The notes: a model not told the origin generated them from the letters alone. A DNA stretch of 64,000 nt from Escherichia ruysiae (GCF_031323975.1 NZ_JAVIWS010000001.1:3410001-3474000), one strand, 5' to 3'; shown: positions 1 through 13,454, counted from the first letter of the stretch. Numbers and translations are program-made.

Positions 1-864
<864 letters not shown>

Positions 865-890
865 CGACATTTATACTGTCGTATAAAATT

Positions 891-942
891 CGACTGGCAA
901 ATCTGGCACTCTCTCCGGCCAGGTGAACCAGTCGTTTTTTTT
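891..942 (+). terminator. Terminator after lpxC
   Basis: The outer arms CGACTGG (891-897) and CCAGTCG (928-934) pair, an inner CTGGC/GCCAG stem (903-907, 918-922) extends the hairpin, and a run of eight T follows. This separates lpxC from the secM-secA transcript. Confidence 0.8.
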
Positions 943-944
943 GA

Positions 945-1607
<663 letters not shown>

Positions 1608-1668
1608 CAACAATAAACCTTTATTTCATTTTATTAACTCCGCAACGCGGGGCGTTTGAGATTTTATT

Positions 1669-4374
1669 ATGCTAATCAAATTATTAACTAAAGTTTTCGG
1701 TAGTCGTAACGATCGTACCCTGCGCCGGATGCGCAAAGTGGTGAACATCATCAATGCCATGGAACCGGAGATGGAAAAACTCTCCGACGAAGAACTGAAA
1801 GGGAAAACCGCAGAGTTCCGCGCGCGCCTGGAAAAAGGCGAAGTGCTGGAAAATCTGATCCCGGAAGCCTTCGCCGTCGTGCGTGAAGCAAGTAAGCGCG
1901 TCTTTGGTATGCGTCACTTCGATGTACAGTTGCTCGGCGGTATGGTTCTTAATGAACGTTGCATCGCGGAAATGCGTACTGGTGAAGGTAAAACTCTGAC
2001 CGCAACGCTGCCTGCTTACCTGAACGCATTAACCGGTAAAGGTGTGCACGTTGTTACCGTCAACGACTACCTGGCGCAACGTGACGCCGAAAACAACCGT
2101 CCGCTGTTTGAATTTCTCGGCCTGACCGTCGGCGTCAACCTGCCGGGAATGCCTGCGCCGGCAAAGCGTGAGGCTTACGCGGCTGACATCACTTACGGTA
2201 CGAACAATGAATACGGCTTTGACTACCTGCGCGACAACATGGCGTTCAGCCCTGAAGAACGTGTACAGCGTAAACTGCACTATGCGCTGGTGGACGAAGT
2301 GGACTCCATCCTGATCGATGAAGCGCGTACACCGCTAATTATTTCCGGCCCGGCTGAAGACAGCTCGGAAATGTATAAACGTGTGAATAAAATCATTCCG
2401 CACCTGATCCGTCAGGAAAAAGAAGACTCCGAAACCTTCCAGGGTGAAGGCCACTTCTCGGTTGATGAAAAATCTCGCCAGGTGAACCTGACCGAACGTG
2501 GTCTGGTGCTGATTGAAGAACTGCTGGTGAAAGAAGGCATCATGGATGAAGGGGAGTCGCTGTACTCTCCGGCCAACATCATGCTGATGCATCACGTAAC
2601 GGCGGCGCTGCGCGCTCATGCGCTGTTTACTCGCGACGTCGATTACATCGTTAAAGATGGCGAAGTTATCATCGTTGACGAACACACCGGTCGTACCATG
2701 CAGGGGCGTCGCTGGTCCGATGGTCTGCACCAGGCTGTTGAAGCTAAAGAAGGTGTGCAGATCCAGAACGAAAACCAGACGCTGGCTTCTATCACCTTCC
2801 AGAACTACTTCCGTTTGTATGAAAAACTGGCGGGGATGACCGGTACTGCTGATACCGAAGCATTCGAATTCAGCTCAATTTACAAGCTGGATACCGTCGT
2901 CGTTCCGACCAACCGTCCGATGATTCGTAAAGATTTGCCAGACCTGGTCTACATGACCGAAGCAGAAAAAATTCAGGCGATCATTGAAGATATCAAAGAA
3001 CGTACTGCGAAAGGTCAGCCGGTGCTGGTGGGTACTATCTCCATCGAAAAATCGGAGCTGGTGTCAAATGAGCTGACCAAAGCCGGTATCAAACACAACG
3101 TCCTCAACGCCAAATTCCACGCCAACGAAGCGGCGATTGTTGCTCAGGCAGGTTATCCGGCAGCGGTGACCATCGCGACCAACATGGCGGGTCGTGGTAC
3201 TGACATTGTGCTTGGTGGTAGCTGGCAGGCAGAAGTTGCCGCGCTGGAAAATCCGACCGCAGAGCAAATTGAAAAAATTAAAGCCGACTGGCAGGTACGT
3301 CACGATGCGGTACTGGCAGCAGGTGGCCTGCATATCATCGGCACCGAACGTCACGAATCTCGTCGTATCGATAATCAGTTGCGCGGTCGTTCTGGTCGTC
3401 AGGGGGATGCTGGTTCTTCCCGTTTCTACCTGTCGATGGAAGATGCGCTGATGCGTATTTTTGCTTCCGACCGAGTATCCGGCATGATGCGTAAACTGGG
3501 TATGAAACCAGGCGAAGCCATTGAGCACCCGTGGGTGACCAAAGCGATTGCCAACGCCCAGCGTAAAGTTGAAAGCCGTAACTTCGATATTCGTAAGCAA
3601 CTGCTGGAATATGATGACGTGGCTAACGACCAGCGTCGCGCCATTTACTCCCAGCGTAACGAACTGCTGGATGTTAGCGATGTGAGCGAAACCATCAACA
3701 GCATTCGTGAAGATGTGTTCAAAGCGACCATCGATGCCTACATTCCGCCACAGTCACTGGAAGAAATGTGGGATATTCCGGGTCTGCAGGAACGTCTGAA
3801 AAACGATTTCGACCTCGATTTGCCGATTGCCGAGTGGCTGGACAAAGAGCCTGAACTGCATGAAGAGACGCTGCGTGAGCGTATTCTGGCGCAGTCCATC
3901 GAAGTGTATCAGCGTAAAGAAGAAGTGGTTGGTGCTGAGATGATGCGTCACTTCGAGAAAGGCGTCATGCTGCAAACGCTTGACTCCCTGTGGAAAGAGC
4001 ACCTGGCAGCGATGGACTATCTGCGTCAGGGTATCCACCTGCGTGGCTATGCACAGAAAGATCCGAAGCAGGAATACAAACGTGAATCGTTCTCCATGTT
4101 TGCAGCGATGCTGGAGTCGTTGAAATATGAAGTTATCAGCACGCTGAGCAAAGTCCAGGTACGTATGCCTGAAGAGGTTGAGGAGCTGGAACAACAGCGT
4201 CGTATGGAAGCCGAGCGTTTAGCGCAAATGCAGCAGCTTAGCCATCAGGATGACGACTCTGCAGCCGCAGCGGCACTGGCGGCGCAAACCGGTGAGCGCA
4301 AAGTAGGACGTAACGATCCTTGCCCGTGCGGTTCTGGTAAAAAATACAAGCAGTGCCATGGTCGCCTGCAATAA
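1669..4374 (+). CDS. secA: Protein translocase ATPase SecA
   Basis: SecA is the motor that drives unfolded preproteins through SecYEG at the inner membrane. The 901-residue length is that of the E. coli protein. Visible parts are Walker A (MRTGEGKT, residues 102-109), the DEVD box with following LIDEART, the second motor domain with a GRGTDI and a [11 protein letters not shown] motif, and the C-terminal zinc finger [13 protein letters not shown] that binds SecB. It is translationally coupled to secM upstream and shares its transcript. A terminator-like hairpin lies between it and mutT. Confidence 0.99.
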   Translation: MLIKLLTKVFGSRNDRTLRRMRKVVNIINAMEPEMEKLSDEELKGKTAEFRARLEKGEVLENLIPEAFAVVREASKRVFGMRHFDVQLLGGMVLNERCIAEMRTGEGKTLTATLPAYLNALTGKGVHVVTVNDYLAQRDAENNRPLFEFLGLTVGVNLPGMPAPAKREAYAADITYGTNNEYGFDYLRDNMAFSPEERVQRKLHYALVDEVDSILIDEARTPLIISGPAEDSSEMYKRVNKIIPHLIRQEKEDSETFQGEGHFSVDEKSRQVNLTERGLVLIEELLVKEGIMDEGESLYSPANIMLMHHVTAALRAHALFTRDVDYIVKDGEVIIVDEHTGRTMQGRRWSDGLHQAVEAKEGVQIQNENQTLASITFQNYFRLYEKLAGMTGTADTEAFEFSSIYKLDTVVVPTNRPMIRKDLPDLVYMTEAEKIQAIIEDIKERTAKGQPVLVGTISIEKSELVSNELTKAGIKHNVLNAKFHANEAAIVAQAGYPAAVTIATNMAGRGTDIVLGGSWQAEVAALENPTAEQIEKIKADWQVRHDAVLAAGGLHIIGTERHESRRIDNQLRGRSGRQGDAGSSRFYLSMEDALMRIFASDRVSGMMRKLGMKPGEAIEHPWVTKAIANAQRKVESRNFDIRKQLLEYDDVANDQRRAIYSQRNELLDVSDVSETINSIREDVFKATIDAYIPPQSLEEMWDIPGLQERLKNDFDLDLPIAEWLDKEPELHEETLRERILAQSIEVYQRKEEVVGAEMMRHFEKGVMLQTLDSLWKEHLAAMDYLRQGIHLRGYAQKDPKQEYKRESFSMFAAMLESLKYEVISTLSKVQVRMPEEVEELEQQRRMEAERLAQMQQLSHQDDDSAAAAALAAQTGERKVGRNDPCPCGSGKKYKQCHGRLQ

Positions 4375-4392
4375 AAGCTAACTGTTGAAATA

Positions 4393-4419
4393 AAAGGCGC
4401 AGGATTCTGCGCCTTTTTT
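4393..4419 (+). terminator. Hairpin with T-run between secA and mutT
   Basis: The arms AAAGGCGCAG (4393-4402) and CTGCGCCTTT (4407-4416) pair perfectly around GATT and run into T residues. Since mutT starts only 15 bases later, it probably attenuates rather than ends the secM-secA-mutT transcript. Confidence 0.8.
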
Positions 4420-4433
4420 ATAGGTTTAAGACA

Positions 4434-4823
4434 ATGAAAAAACTGCAAATTGCGGTGGGTATTATTCGCAACGAGAACAATGAAATTTTTATTACTCGTC
4501 GTGCCGCAGATGCGCACATGGCGAATAAACTGGAGTTTCCAGGCGGTAAAATTGAAATGGGCGAAACACCGGAACGAGCGGTGGTGCGTGAACTTCAGGA
4601 AGAAGTCGGGATTACCCCGCAACATTTTTATCTATTTGAAAAGCTGGAATATGAATTCCCGGACAGGCATATAACTCTGTGGTTCTGGCTGGTCGAAAGC
4701 TGGGAAGGGGAGCCGTGGGGTAAAGAAGGGCAACCCGGTAAGTGGATGTCGCTGGTCGGTCTGAATGCCGATGATTTTCCGCCAGCCAATGAACCGGTAA
4801 TTGCGAAGCTTAAGCGTCTGTAG
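4434..4823 (+). CDS. mutT: 8-oxo-dGTP diphosphatase MutT
   Basis: MutT hydrolyses 8-oxo-dGTP to the monophosphate and so prevents A:T to C:G transversions. The 129-residue protein carries the full Nudix box: Gly38, Glu44, then REL-QEEVG with Arg52, Glu53, Glu56 and Glu57 coordinating metal. The start ATG lies just past the secA hairpin. A few substitutions relative to the K-12 protein as I recall it are outside the Nudix box. A REP cluster follows. Confidence 0.98.
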   Translation: MKKLQIAVGIIRNENNEIFITRRAADAHMANKLEFPGGKIEMGETPERAVVRELQEEVGITPQHFYLFEKLEYEFPDRHITLWFWLVESWEGEPWGKEGQPGKWMSLVGLNADDFPPANEPVIAKLKRL

Positions 4824-4905
4824 GTCGGACAAGGCGTTTACGCCGCATCCGACATTTGCGCAAGATGCCTGATGCGACGCTGACCGCGTCTAATCAGGCC
4901 TACGT
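4824..4905. repeat. REP/BIME cluster between mutT and yacG
   Basis: Two imperfect palindromes of the REP type lie in tandem. The first (4824-4853) contains the typical GGCGTTTACGCC core; the second starts GCCTGATGCG and ends in CAGGCCTAC. It sits between convergent genes, a usual REP position. Confidence 0.85.
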
Positions 4906-4923
4906 GCGGCATCAGACAAAATG

Positions 4924-5121
4924 TCACTGCTTTGGCTCTTCGCTCCAGTCATCACTCTCAGAAAGATCACCGCTGCTGGGGATTCGTTTTTCTTCAGCAG
5001 CCCATTCTCCGAGGTCGATCAGTTGACAACGTTTGCAACAAAATGGCCGAAACGGGCTGACTTCACCCCAAACCACCGTTTTCCCGCAGGTAGGGCAATT
5101 CACCGTAATAGTTTCTGACAT
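4924..5121 (-). CDS. yacG: DNA gyrase inhibitor YacG (zinc protein)
   Basis: YacG is a 65-residue zinc-finger protein reported to bind GyrB and inhibit gyrase. The four ligands are visible: Cys9 and Cys12 in NCPTC, then Cys28 and Cys32 in the CCKRC stretch; the extra Cys29 replaces the serine I recall in K-12. The C-terminal half is acidic and probably unstructured. It lies nine bases downstream of zapD in the coaE-zapD-yacG operon. Confidence 0.95.
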   Translation of the reverse strand: MSETITVNCPTCGKTVVWGEVSPFRPFCCKRCQLIDLGEWAAEEKRIPSSGDLSESDDWSEEPKQ

Positions 5122-5130
5122 TTTTACTCC

Positions 5131-5874
5131 TTAGCAACAGGCCAGTTCGAAATCCAGACGTTCCGGTACTTGTCCATTTTCACTGTCCAGCGGCATAAAA
5201 CGAATCGCAAAACGGCTTTTATGACCGGAAATTTGCGGATAAAGCTGTGAATCGAGCGCCAGATTCAGGCGCAGCAAATCGGCATCGTCACCATTATCCT
5301 GATAAAAACCATTCAGGCTGGTTTGTTTGCGGAAGGGGGCAGACTGGCGAATTAAATCAAGCACCATGGTAAGTGCCTGGGTGAGCGGGTTCAGGCTGGC
5401 AATCCAGGTTTCTACCTGGCTGTCGCGTTGTGACTGGGGTAAATGCAGCCAGATATGCAAAGTGGGCAAATCAAAGCTACAACAGCCGCCAGGGATGCTC
5501 AGACGCTGACGCACTAAGGCAATCAGCCTGTCTTCACGTAGAAATTGCCCGATACGCGGCGCGGAAATCAACACGCTACCCGCTGTTTTTAACTGCTGAA
5601 TTAATGCTTCAATACGGCTCTGATCAACGCCTGGCACGCCAATCCAGGTCTGGAGTTTACGTTGCTGGCGGTCAAGCTCTTTCAACAGCTCAGTGCGCAC
5701 TTCTCCGCGCTCGAAAACATCCAGCAATTCGCTGACATTACGGAAGAAATGCAGGGCGCCAGCGTAGTCAACGATGGGTAAATTTACGGTGAGTTGTTGA
5801 ATTAAAAACTCAATGCGCAGCCATGTACGCATTTTTTCATTTAGTGGATGTTCAAAAAGGACCTGGGTCTGCAT
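5131..5874 (-). CDS. zapD: Cell division protein ZapD
   Basis: ZapD binds the C-terminal tail of FtsZ and bundles its filaments at the division ring. The 247-residue length matches the E. coli protein, formerly YacF. The sequence is soluble, mostly helical in its first half, with no membrane segment. Its ATG overlaps the coaE stop by one base (TAATG), so the two are probably translationally coupled. Confidence 0.96.
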   Translation of the reverse strand: MQTQVLFEHPLNEKMRTWLRIEFLIQQLTVNLPIVDYAGALHFFRNVSELLDVFERGEVRTELLKELDRQQRKLQTWIGVPGVDQSRIEALIQQLKTAGSVLISAPRIGQFLREDRLIALVRQRLSIPGGCCSFDLPTLHIWLHLPQSQRDSQVETWIASLNPLTQALTMVLDLIRQSAPFRKQTSLNGFYQDNGDDADLLRLNLALDSQLYPQISGHKSRFAIRFMPLDSENGQVPERLDFELACC

Positions 5875-6494
5875 TACGGTTTTTCCTGTGAGACAAACTG
5901 CGACGCAAGCTGCAAATAGTGTGCGTGCAGGCGGGCAACATCCGATGCAATAGCATCCGGTGCGCCGTTATTATCAATGACGTCATCTGCCACGGCAAGA
6001 CGGGCTTCGCGCGTTGCCTGGGCAGCAAGAATTTGTTCGACATGCTCGCGAGTAACATCATCGCGCTGCATGGTGCGCTTAAGTTGCGTTTCTGGGCTGA
6101 CATCCACCACCAGCACACGATTCGCTTTTTTATACAGTGAGTTTTCTACCAGCAATGGCACAACCCACAGTATATAGGGAGAAGTTGCCTGCTGGATCTG
6201 ACGTTGCGTCTCCTGCTGAATCAGCGGATGCAGCAGGGCGTTAAGCCAGTTTTTCTCTTCCGGGTTAGCGAAGATCCGCTCGCGCAAGACCCTGCGCTGC
6301 AATGACCCATCAGCAGCAATCATGTCAGCGCCAAAGTGTTCAGCAATGGCACGTAGCGCAGGTGCACCTGGTTCAACCACCTGACGCGCAATAATATCGG
6401 CATCAATGACGTTAATTCCGAGGTCTGCAAACGCATTTGCAACGGTACTCTTGCCACTGCCAATGCCTCCCGTTAAGGCAACTATATACCTCAT
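5874..6494 (-). CDS. coaE: Dephospho-CoA kinase CoaE
   Basis: CoaE phosphorylates dephospho-CoA in the last step of coenzyme A synthesis. The P-loop GGIGSGKST is at residues 9-17 and the length (206) is that of the E. coli enzyme. It is the first gene of the coaE-zapD-yacG operon and is transcribed away from guaC; the 224-base gap holds both promoters. Confidence 0.98.
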   Translation of the reverse strand: MRYIVALTGGIGSGKSTVANAFADLGINVIDADIIARQVVEPGAPALRAIAEHFGADMIAADGSLQRRVLRERIFANPEEKNWLNALLHPLIQQETQRQIQQATSPYILWVVPLLVENSLYKKANRVLVVDVSPETQLKRTMQRDDVTREHVEQILAAQATREARLAVADDVIDNNGAPDAIASDVARLHAHYLQLASQFVSQEKP

Positions 6495-6718
6495 AATTTA
6501 TATTCCCGGGAATTCATCATGATTATCAAAATGTTAAAAATGAGCGTACAAAAGCGAAATTGATGGAACATTCGCTCATTATTTACCAGGTAAATTTATG
6601 GGATTGTAGCGTAAAAAAAGACAATTTCGCAGTCTTGCGCCACATCGATTAGTGCGTATGATAGCGTCACTGGAGTTGCGCTCTTATCCTTATAGCCATT
6701 AACCCCAGGAATCCGCAC

Positions 6719-7762
6719 ATGCGTATTGAAGAAGATCTGAAGTTAGGTTTTAAAGACGTCCTCATCCGTCCTAAACGTTCTACTCTTAAAAGTCGTTCCG
6801 ATGTTGAACTGGAACGTCAATTCACCTTCAAACATTCAGGTCAGAGCTGGTCCGGCGTGCCGATTATCGCCGCGAATATGGACACCGTAGGCACTTTTTC
6901 CATGGCCTCTGCGCTGGCTTCTTTTGATATTCTGACTGCTGTGCATAAACACTATTCTGTCGAAGAGTGGCAAGCGTTTATCAACAATTCTTCCGCTGAT
7001 GTGCTGAAACATGTGATGGTTTCTACCGGCACGTCTGATGCGGATTTCGAAAAAACCAAACAAATTCTCGACCTGAACCCGGCATTAAACTTCGTTTGTA
7101 TTGATGTGGCAAATGGTTATTCCGAACACTTCGTGCAGTTCGTTGCGAAAGCGCGTGAAGCGTGGCCGACCAAAACCATTTGTGCTGGCAACGTAGTGAC
7201 TGGTGAAATGTGTGAGGAGCTTATCCTCTCCGGTGCTGATATCGTTAAAGTTGGTATTGGCCCAGGTTCTGTCTGTACAACTCGCGTCAAAACAGGCGTC
7301 GGTTATCCGCAACTTTCTGCGGTAATCGAATGTGCCGATGCCGCGCACGGTCTGGGCGGGATGATCGTCAGCGATGGTGGCTGCACCACACCGGGCGATG
7401 TCGCGAAAGCCTTTGGCGGCGGTGCTGATTTCGTGATGCTCGGTGGTATGCTGGCAGGCCACGAAGAGAGCGGTGGTCGCATTGTTGAAGAGAACGGCGA
7501 GAAATTTATGCTGTTCTACGGCATGAGCTCCGAGTCTGCGATGAAACGCCACGTTGGCGGCGTTGCGGAATATCGCGCTGCAGAAGGTAAAACCGTTAAG
7601 CTGCCGCTGCGTGGCCCGGTTGAAAATACCGCGCGTGATATTTTAGGCGGTCTGCGTTCAGCTTGTACATACGTTGGGGCTTCACGCCTGAAAGAGCTGA
7701 CCAAGCGCACCACGTTTATCCGTGTGCAGGAACAAGAAAACCGCATCTTCAATAACCTGTAA
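6719..7762 (+). CDS. guaC: GMP reductase GuaC
   Basis: GuaC converts GMP to IMP with NADPH, returning guanine nucleotides to the purine pool. The protein has 347 residues with an IMPDH-like TIM barrel. The catalytic cysteine is Cys186 in [11 protein letters not shown], and the glycine-rich phosphate site [10 protein letters not shown] follows. There is no CBS domain, which separates it from IMP dehydrogenase. It stands alone between divergent coaE and convergent hofC. Confidence 0.98.
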
Positions 7763-7771
7763 TCTCCCAAT

Positions 7772-7795
7772 GCTGGCGTGGATCACCACGCCAGC
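7772..7795. terminator. Stem-loop between convergent guaC and hofC
   Basis: A perfect ten-base stem, GCTGGCGTGG with CCACGCCAGC around an ATCA loop, lies exactly between the two stop codons. It could serve both strands, although no long T-run follows on either. Confidence 0.6.
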
Positions 7796-7796
7796 G

Positions 7797-8999
7797 TTAT
7801 CCCATCCCACTCATCGCATCGCCTAAATGGAAAATTGGCAGATACATTGCCACCACCAGTGTACCGATAATTCCTCCTGAAATAACCAGCAACGCCGGTT
7901 CCAGTAAGGCTGCAAGATTATCTGCCAGCGCCAGCGTGTTATCCCGATGATGGTGAGCGAGGTTATCTAACATGAGATCCAGCGAGCCGGATGCCTCTCC
8001 TGTTCTCACTAATTGCAAACAGAGTGGGCTAAACTCACCGGCATTTTTTAGCGCCAGCCAGATAGGCTGACCGTTACTGATATCGTGCTGGATTTGTGTC
8101 AGAAGTTGCGCCCAGTACGGACAGCGCATTGTTTCTCTGACGCTCTCAATCCCTTGTAAAAAAGTAATCCCTGCACTTTGTGTCAGCGCCAGAATCGTAA
8201 AAATCTGCGTGAGTTTTTGTCCCCGCATCAGGGAACCCATAATTGGGATGCGTAACAGCAATTTCTGTCGCACGATAAGCCAGGTCGGGCGGCGTATCAG
8301 CAACTTATTAGCTATTGCCAGCAGAAAGCCGAACAACACCAGCAGCCAGCCCCATTCACCACTAAAATCTGCCAGCGTCATGATCCCCTGCGTTAGCGCC
8401 GGTAACGGGGTGTTAAAGGTCCTATAGATAGCGGCAAACTCCGGCAGAACAAAATGCAGCATTGCCACAACCACCATGATTGCCATCGCTAAGATGATGA
8501 TGGGATAACGCAATGCTGATTTCACTTTGTCGGCCAGCTGACGCTGGGCTTTTTGCTGACGAGCCAGTTCAAAACAGCATTCATCCAGCTTACCGGTCAG
8601 TTCACCCGTGCGGATCATCGCCTGGTAGAGTGGTGGAAATACCTCTGACCAGGGTAATAAAGCATTGGAAAAGGTAACGCCCTGCTCGAGATCGTGCGCC
8701 AGTGATTGCAGCAACACTTGCCATTGCTTACTGGGATGCTGTTCCGCCAACAGTGCCAGCCCTTCAGAAAGCGTCAACCCGGCTTTGAGTAGCGTCGCCA
8801 GTTGATGAATGACTTCCGCGCTTTTATCTCCTCGCCACTGCGCAGAATTGATGGCGATTCGCTTCAGGCTTAGTGGAGTAACCATCTGTTGCTGTAGTGC
8901 CATAAGCAGCAAAGCACGGCTCTCTGCCCATAGCATCCCATCTTGCGTATTGCCGTCGCCGGTTATGCCATGCCAGCGCCAGAGTTGCTTACTCGCCAT
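7797..8999 (-). CDS. hofC: Inner-membrane platform protein HofC (type IV pilus/T2SS GspF-like)
   Basis: HofC belongs to the GspF/PilC family that forms the inner-membrane base of type IV pili and type II secretion systems. The 400 residues show two GspF-like halves and hydrophobic segments near residues 165-200, 215-230 and at the C-terminus, ending GDAMSGMG. It overlaps hofB by 11 bases and ends the ppdD-hofB-hofC operon. In K-12 this set is poorly expressed and pilus assembly is seen only under special conditions. Confidence 0.95.
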   Translation of the reverse strand: MASKQLWRWHGITGDGNTQDGMLWAESRALLLMALQQQMVTPLSLKRIAINSAQWRGDKSAEVIHQLATLLKAGLTLSEGLALLAEQHPSKQWQVLLQSLAHDLEQGVTFSNALLPWSEVFPPLYQAMIRTGELTGKLDECCFELARQQKAQRQLADKVKSALRYPIIILAMAIMVVVAMLHFVLPEFAAIYRTFNTPLPALTQGIMTLADFSGEWGWLLVLFGFLLAIANKLLIRRPTWLIVRQKLLLRIPIMGSLMRGQKLTQIFTILALTQSAGITFLQGIESVRETMRCPYWAQLLTQIQHDISNGQPIWLALKNAGEFSPLCLQLVRTGEASGSLDLMLDNLAHHHRDNTLALADNLAALLEPALLVISGGIIGTLVVAMYLPIFHLGDAMSGMG

Positions 9000-10374
9000 G
9001 CGGCATCCCCAATACGCGGATTAACTCTTCAAAGGTGGTTAAGCCTTGCTCCACGGCCAGGCAGCCGTTTTCAAAAAGCGTGCGCATTCCCGCCTGTCGG
9101 GCGTGCGTTTCCAGCGATTCAACGTCGGTATTAGCGGCAATAAGCTGACGTATAATCGGTGTTATGGGCAAAACTTCAAACAAGGCCGTGCGACCATAAA
9201 AACCGAGGTAGCAATGTTCACAACCGGGTGCTTGCCAGCGGGGCAGCGGCGATAGCCATACATTGTCGGGAATATGGATAGGCTCCCCTTGCTGCCGGCG
9301 ACAATGTGGGCAAAGTTTGCGTACCAGACGCTGGGCTATTACCAGCGTGAGCGCCGACGAGAGCATCCAGCGGGCGACCCCCATTTGCTGTAAACGCACC
9401 AGCGTTTCGCAGGTGGAATTAGTGTGTAGCGTGGACAATACCAGATGACCCGTTTGCGCGGCTTTAATAGCGATTTCTGCCGTTTCGCCATCGCGGATCT
9501 CTCCGATCATGATGACGTCAGGATCCTGGCGCAATAACGCACGCAAAACGCCCTGAAAGGTGAGCCCGGCACGCGGATGTATTTGCGTCTGGTTTAGCCC
9601 GGCGATGGGGATCTCAACCGGATCTTCGACGCTACAAATATTAATGTCAGCGGTATTCAGCGTTTGCAGGGCACTATAAAGCGTGACCGTTTTGCCGCTT
9701 CCGGTAGGGCCAGTTACCAGCACCAGTCCCTGTGGTTGCTGTAGGGCATGAGCAAAGTCCGCCAGTTGTAACGGCTGCATTCCCAGCGTGTTGACATCCA
9801 GCGCCTGGTTCACCTGCTGTAACAACCGTAATACCACCTTTTCACCGCCCCGACATGGCAAGGTCGCAATACGAAATGAGACGGTGTTCCCTGCCAGTTC
9901 GACAGTGAATTGCCCGTCCTGCGGCAGGCGATGTTCCGCAATATCCAGGCTTCCCAGCACTTTTAATCTGGCGGTTAATGCCACTCCGATATCCAGCGGA
10001 ATGTCCGGCAAAGGATGCAGTACACCGTCGATACGCAGGCGGATACGGTATCCATTGTCTGCTGGTTCGATATGAATATCAGACGCGCGTTGTTCCAGCG
10101 CAGATTGTAACGTTTGGGCCAGCAACTCTGCTCTGGGCTGATGCTTCTCCTGAACGGCTAAGGGCAACGTTTGTTGTACGCGACTGGCGTGACCTTCCAT
10201 CTGCTGGCGCGTCCAGCAGGTGATCTCAATGCGTTTAGTGGTGGCAAAATGTAAGGCGTCGAGGAATTCATGCGAAGGCGCATCGACCACCGCCACATGA
10301 ACCACCTCTTCGCTGGCATCCAGCAAGACTCCCTGATAACGCAGACACAGGGCGGTGAGCTGTGAAATATTCAT
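8989..10374 (-). CDS. hofB: Type IV pilus assembly ATPase HofB (GspE/PilB-like)
   Basis: HofB is a GspE/PilB-family ATPase expected to power pilin assembly from the cytoplasmic face. Walker A is TGPTGSGKT at about residues 221-229, followed by the Asp box (EDPVE), Walker B with MIGEIRDGETAE and the His box (STLHTNS). A four-cysteine zinc site (CPHC and CEHC) is near residue 370. It has 461 residues, shorter at the N-terminus than classical PilB. It lies nine bases after ppdD and overlaps hofC. Confidence 0.95.
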   Translation of the reverse strand: MNISQLTALCLRYQGVLLDASEEVVHVAVVDAPSHEFLDALHFATTKRIEITCWTRQQMEGHASRVQQTLPLAVQEKHQPRAELLAQTLQSALEQRASDIHIEPADNGYRIRLRIDGVLHPLPDIPLDIGVALTARLKVLGSLDIAEHRLPQDGQFTVELAGNTVSFRIATLPCRGGEKVVLRLLQQVNQALDVNTLGMQPLQLADFAHALQQPQGLVLVTGPTGSGKTVTLYSALQTLNTADINICSVEDPVEIPIAGLNQTQIHPRAGLTFQGVLRALLRQDPDVIMIGEIRDGETAEIAIKAAQTGHLVLSTLHTNSTCETLVRLQQMGVARWMLSSALTLVIAQRLVRKLCPHCRRQQGEPIHIPDNVWLSPLPRWQAPGCEHCYLGFYGRTALFEVLPITPIIRQLIAANTDVESLETHARQAGMRTLFENGCLAVEQGLTTFEELIRVLGMPHGE

Positions 10375-10383
10375 GGCCGCTCC

Positions 10384-10824
10384 TTAGTTAGCGTCATCAA
10401 AGCGGAAGACATCTTCGCAGGCTTGCTGCAACGCGCTGTCACTTTGAATATTGCAGTTGCGCGTCCAGCCGGTGACGCCGTTTGCGTTATTCCAACCCGG
10501 TGTCATGACGACGCTTAGCCCATTGAGACTTTCTTGCCCGGTCAGCGACACCACGCCCTTTGCCACACTCATGGCTGAAACATAGCGAGTGGTGGTGGGC
10601 GAGGGGATGCCATTGCTACCGCCGTCACAGGTATCTAATCCACCATGTTCCAGCGCGCACAACTCTACGGCAGTACGGTAAGGCACAAAGGTTTGTAGCA
10701 TGTCGGTGAGTGCGGCTTTGCGCAGGTAGTTCTGATAAGCGGGAATGCCGATGGCGCTTAAAATGGCAATGATGCCAATAACCACCATCAGTTCGATAAG
10801 TGTAAAACCGCGTTGCTTGTCCAT
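10384..10824 (-). CDS. ppdD: Prepilin peptidase-dependent type IV pilin PpdD
   Basis: PpdD is a type IVa major pilin precursor. The leader MDKQRG is cut before Phe7, and the mature start FTLIELMVV has the invariant Glu at position 5 and the long hydrophobic helix. Several C-terminal cysteines (CALEHGG, CDGG, RNCNIQ, QACED) could form disulphides. The 146-residue length equals the K-12 protein. It is the promoter-proximal gene of the hof set; the prepilin peptidase must be encoded elsewhere. Confidence 0.97.
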   Translation of the reverse strand: MDKQRGFTLIELMVVIGIIAILSAIGIPAYQNYLRKAALTDMLQTFVPYRTAVELCALEHGGLDTCDGGSNGIPSPTTTRYVSAMSVAKGVVSLTGQESLNGLSVVMTPGWNNANGVTGWTRNCNIQSDSALQQACEDVFRFDDAN

Positions 10825-11027
10825 CTGTTTTGCTCCTTGATTTCGTTGGCGCTACTTTGGCAAACGCCATCGGCACAGGCGAGGGGCAAAAAACAAAACG
10901 GGAAAGCAGCTTCCGGGGTTTTTTATTACGTTGCAGTGAAAGACAAGAAATTTGCGAGGCGTTACGAAGAAAGATGGGGGAAGGGAAGATTATCCGCCCG
11001 CTACGGAGCGGATAAATCTGTCAGCAA

Positions 11028-11981
<954 letters not shown>

Positions 11982-12008
11982 TTAGCACCACATATAAGGA
12001 GATCCTGC

Positions 12009-12560
12009 ATGTTGTTAGAACAGGGGTGGCTGGTCGGCGCGCGCCGCGTTCCCTCACCACATTACGATTGTCGCCCGGATGACGAAACACCCACCCTGCT
12101 GGTGGTGCACAATATTAGCCTGCCGCCAGGCGAGTTTGGCGGTCCGTGGATCGACGCATTATTCACCGGAACTATTGATCCGCAGGCACATCCTTTCTTT
12201 GCTGAGATCGCCCATTTGCGCGTTTCCGCTCATTGTTTGATTCACCGTGATGGTGAAATTGTCCAGTATGTTCCTTTCGATAAACGCGCCTGGCACGCGG
12301 GAGTCTCTCAGTATCAAGGTCGCGAACGCTGTAATGATTTTTCTATTGGGATTGAGCTGGAAGGTACTGACACGCTGGCGTACACCGATGCGCAGTATCA
12401 ACAGCTTGCGGCGGTTACGCGGGCGCTGATTGATCGCTATCCAGATATCGCTAAAAACATGACGGGGCATTGCGATATTGCGCCGGAGCGGAAAACCGAT
12501 CCCGGTCCTGCATTTGATTGGGCACGGTTTCGTGCGCTGGTTAGCAAGGAGACAACATGA
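12009..12560 (+). CDS. ampD: 1,6-anhydro-N-acetylmuramyl-L-alanine amidase AmpD
   Basis: AmpD is the cytoplasmic zinc amidase that removes peptides from recycled anhydro-muropeptides; its loss raises the signal that induces AmpC beta-lactamase where ampR is present. The zinc ligands are His34 (VVHN), His154 (TGHCD) and Asp164 ([10 protein letters not shown]). Length is 183, as in K-12. A clear AAGGAG precedes the ATG, and the stop overlaps the ampE start (ATGA). Confidence 0.98.
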   Translation: MLLEQGWLVGARRVPSPHYDCRPDDETPTLLVVHNISLPPGEFGGPWIDALFTGTIDPQAHPFFAEIAHLRVSAHCLIHRDGEIVQYVPFDKRAWHAGVSQYQGRERCNDFSIGIELEGTDTLAYTDAQYQQLAAVTRALIDRYPDIAKNMTGHCDIAPERKTDPGPAFDWARFRALVSKETT

Positions 12561-13411
12561 CGCTATTTACAACCTTACTGGTGCTAATTTTTGAGCGCCT
12601 GTTTAAGTTGGGCGAGCACTGGCAGCTTGATCACCGTCTTGAAGCGTTCTTTCGGGGGGTGAAACATTTTTCGCTGGGGCGCACGTTAGGTATGACCATT
12701 ATTGCGATGGGGGTGACTTTTTTGCTGTTGCGCGCGTTGCATGGGTTATTGTTCAACGTCCCTACGCTGCTGGTATGGCTGTTGCTTGGTTTACTGTGTA
12801 TTGGCGCGGGTAAAGTGCGTCTCCATTATCATGCATATCTGACAGCCGCTTCACGTAACGATAACCATGCCCGTTCCACGATGGCTGGCGAATTAACCAT
12901 GATTCACGGTGTTCCTGCAGGTTGTGATGAACGTGAGTTCTTGCGTGAGCTGCAAAATGCACTGCTGTGGATCAATTTCCGTTTTTACCTGGCGCCTCTG
13001 TTCTGGTTGATTGTAGGGGGAACCTGGGGGCCAGTTACGCTGATGGGGTATGCGTTTTTGCGAGCATGGCAATACTGGCTGGCGCGTTACCAGACGCCGC
13101 ATCATCGTTTACAGTCCGGCATTGATGCCGTGCTTCATGTGCTGGATTGGGTGCCGGTTCGTCTTGCGGGTGTGGTATATGCCTTGATCGGTCACGGTGA
13201 GAAAGCATTACCTGCCTGGTTTGCTTCGCTGGGTGATTTCCATACTTCGCAATATCAGGTGTTAACGCGTCTGGCGCAGTTCTCTCTGGCGCGTGAACCG
13301 CATGTTGATAAGGTGGAGACGCCGAAAGCAGCGGTTTCAATGGCGAAGAAAACTTCGTTCGTGGTTGTGGTGGTGATTGCGCTACTGACGATTTACGGAG
13401 CGTTGGTGTAA
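12557..13411 (+). CDS. ampE: Inner-membrane protein AmpE
   Basis: AmpE is an integral membrane protein whose gene is always paired with ampD; its biochemical role is not settled. The 284 residues contain hydrophobic segments at about 40-60, 65-85, 145-165 and at the C-terminal end, plus a conserved polar stretch around residues 100-130. Overlap with ampD implies coupled translation. A hairpin separates it from convergent aroP. Confidence 0.95.
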   Translation: MTLFTTLLVLIFERLFKLGEHWQLDHRLEAFFRGVKHFSLGRTLGMTIIAMGVTFLLLRALHGLLFNVPTLLVWLLLGLLCIGAGKVRLHYHAYLTAASRNDNHARSTMAGELTMIHGVPAGCDEREFLRELQNALLWINFRFYLAPLFWLIVGGTWGPVTLMGYAFLRAWQYWLARYQTPHHRLQSGIDAVLHVLDWVPVRLAGVVYALIGHGEKALPAWFASLGDFHTSQYQVLTRLAQFSLAREPHVDKVETPKAAVSMAKKTSFVVVVVIALLTIYGALV

Positions 13412-13420
13412 AAGATTGTA

Positions 13421-13445
13421 GCCCTCACCCAGCGCGGGTGAGGGC
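13421..13445. terminator. Stem-loop between convergent ampE and aroP
   Basis: GCCCTCACCC and GGGTGAGGGC form a perfect ten-base stem around AGCGC. The CCCTCACCC core is shared with the larger palindrome between hrpB and mrcB. Confidence 0.6.
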
Positions 13446-13454
13446 GTAGAGAAA

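Noticed and set aside
10825..11027. Small plus-strand frames between ppdD and nadC
   Set aside because: They are short, lie over the ppdD promoter region, and lack a ribosome site or any motif.
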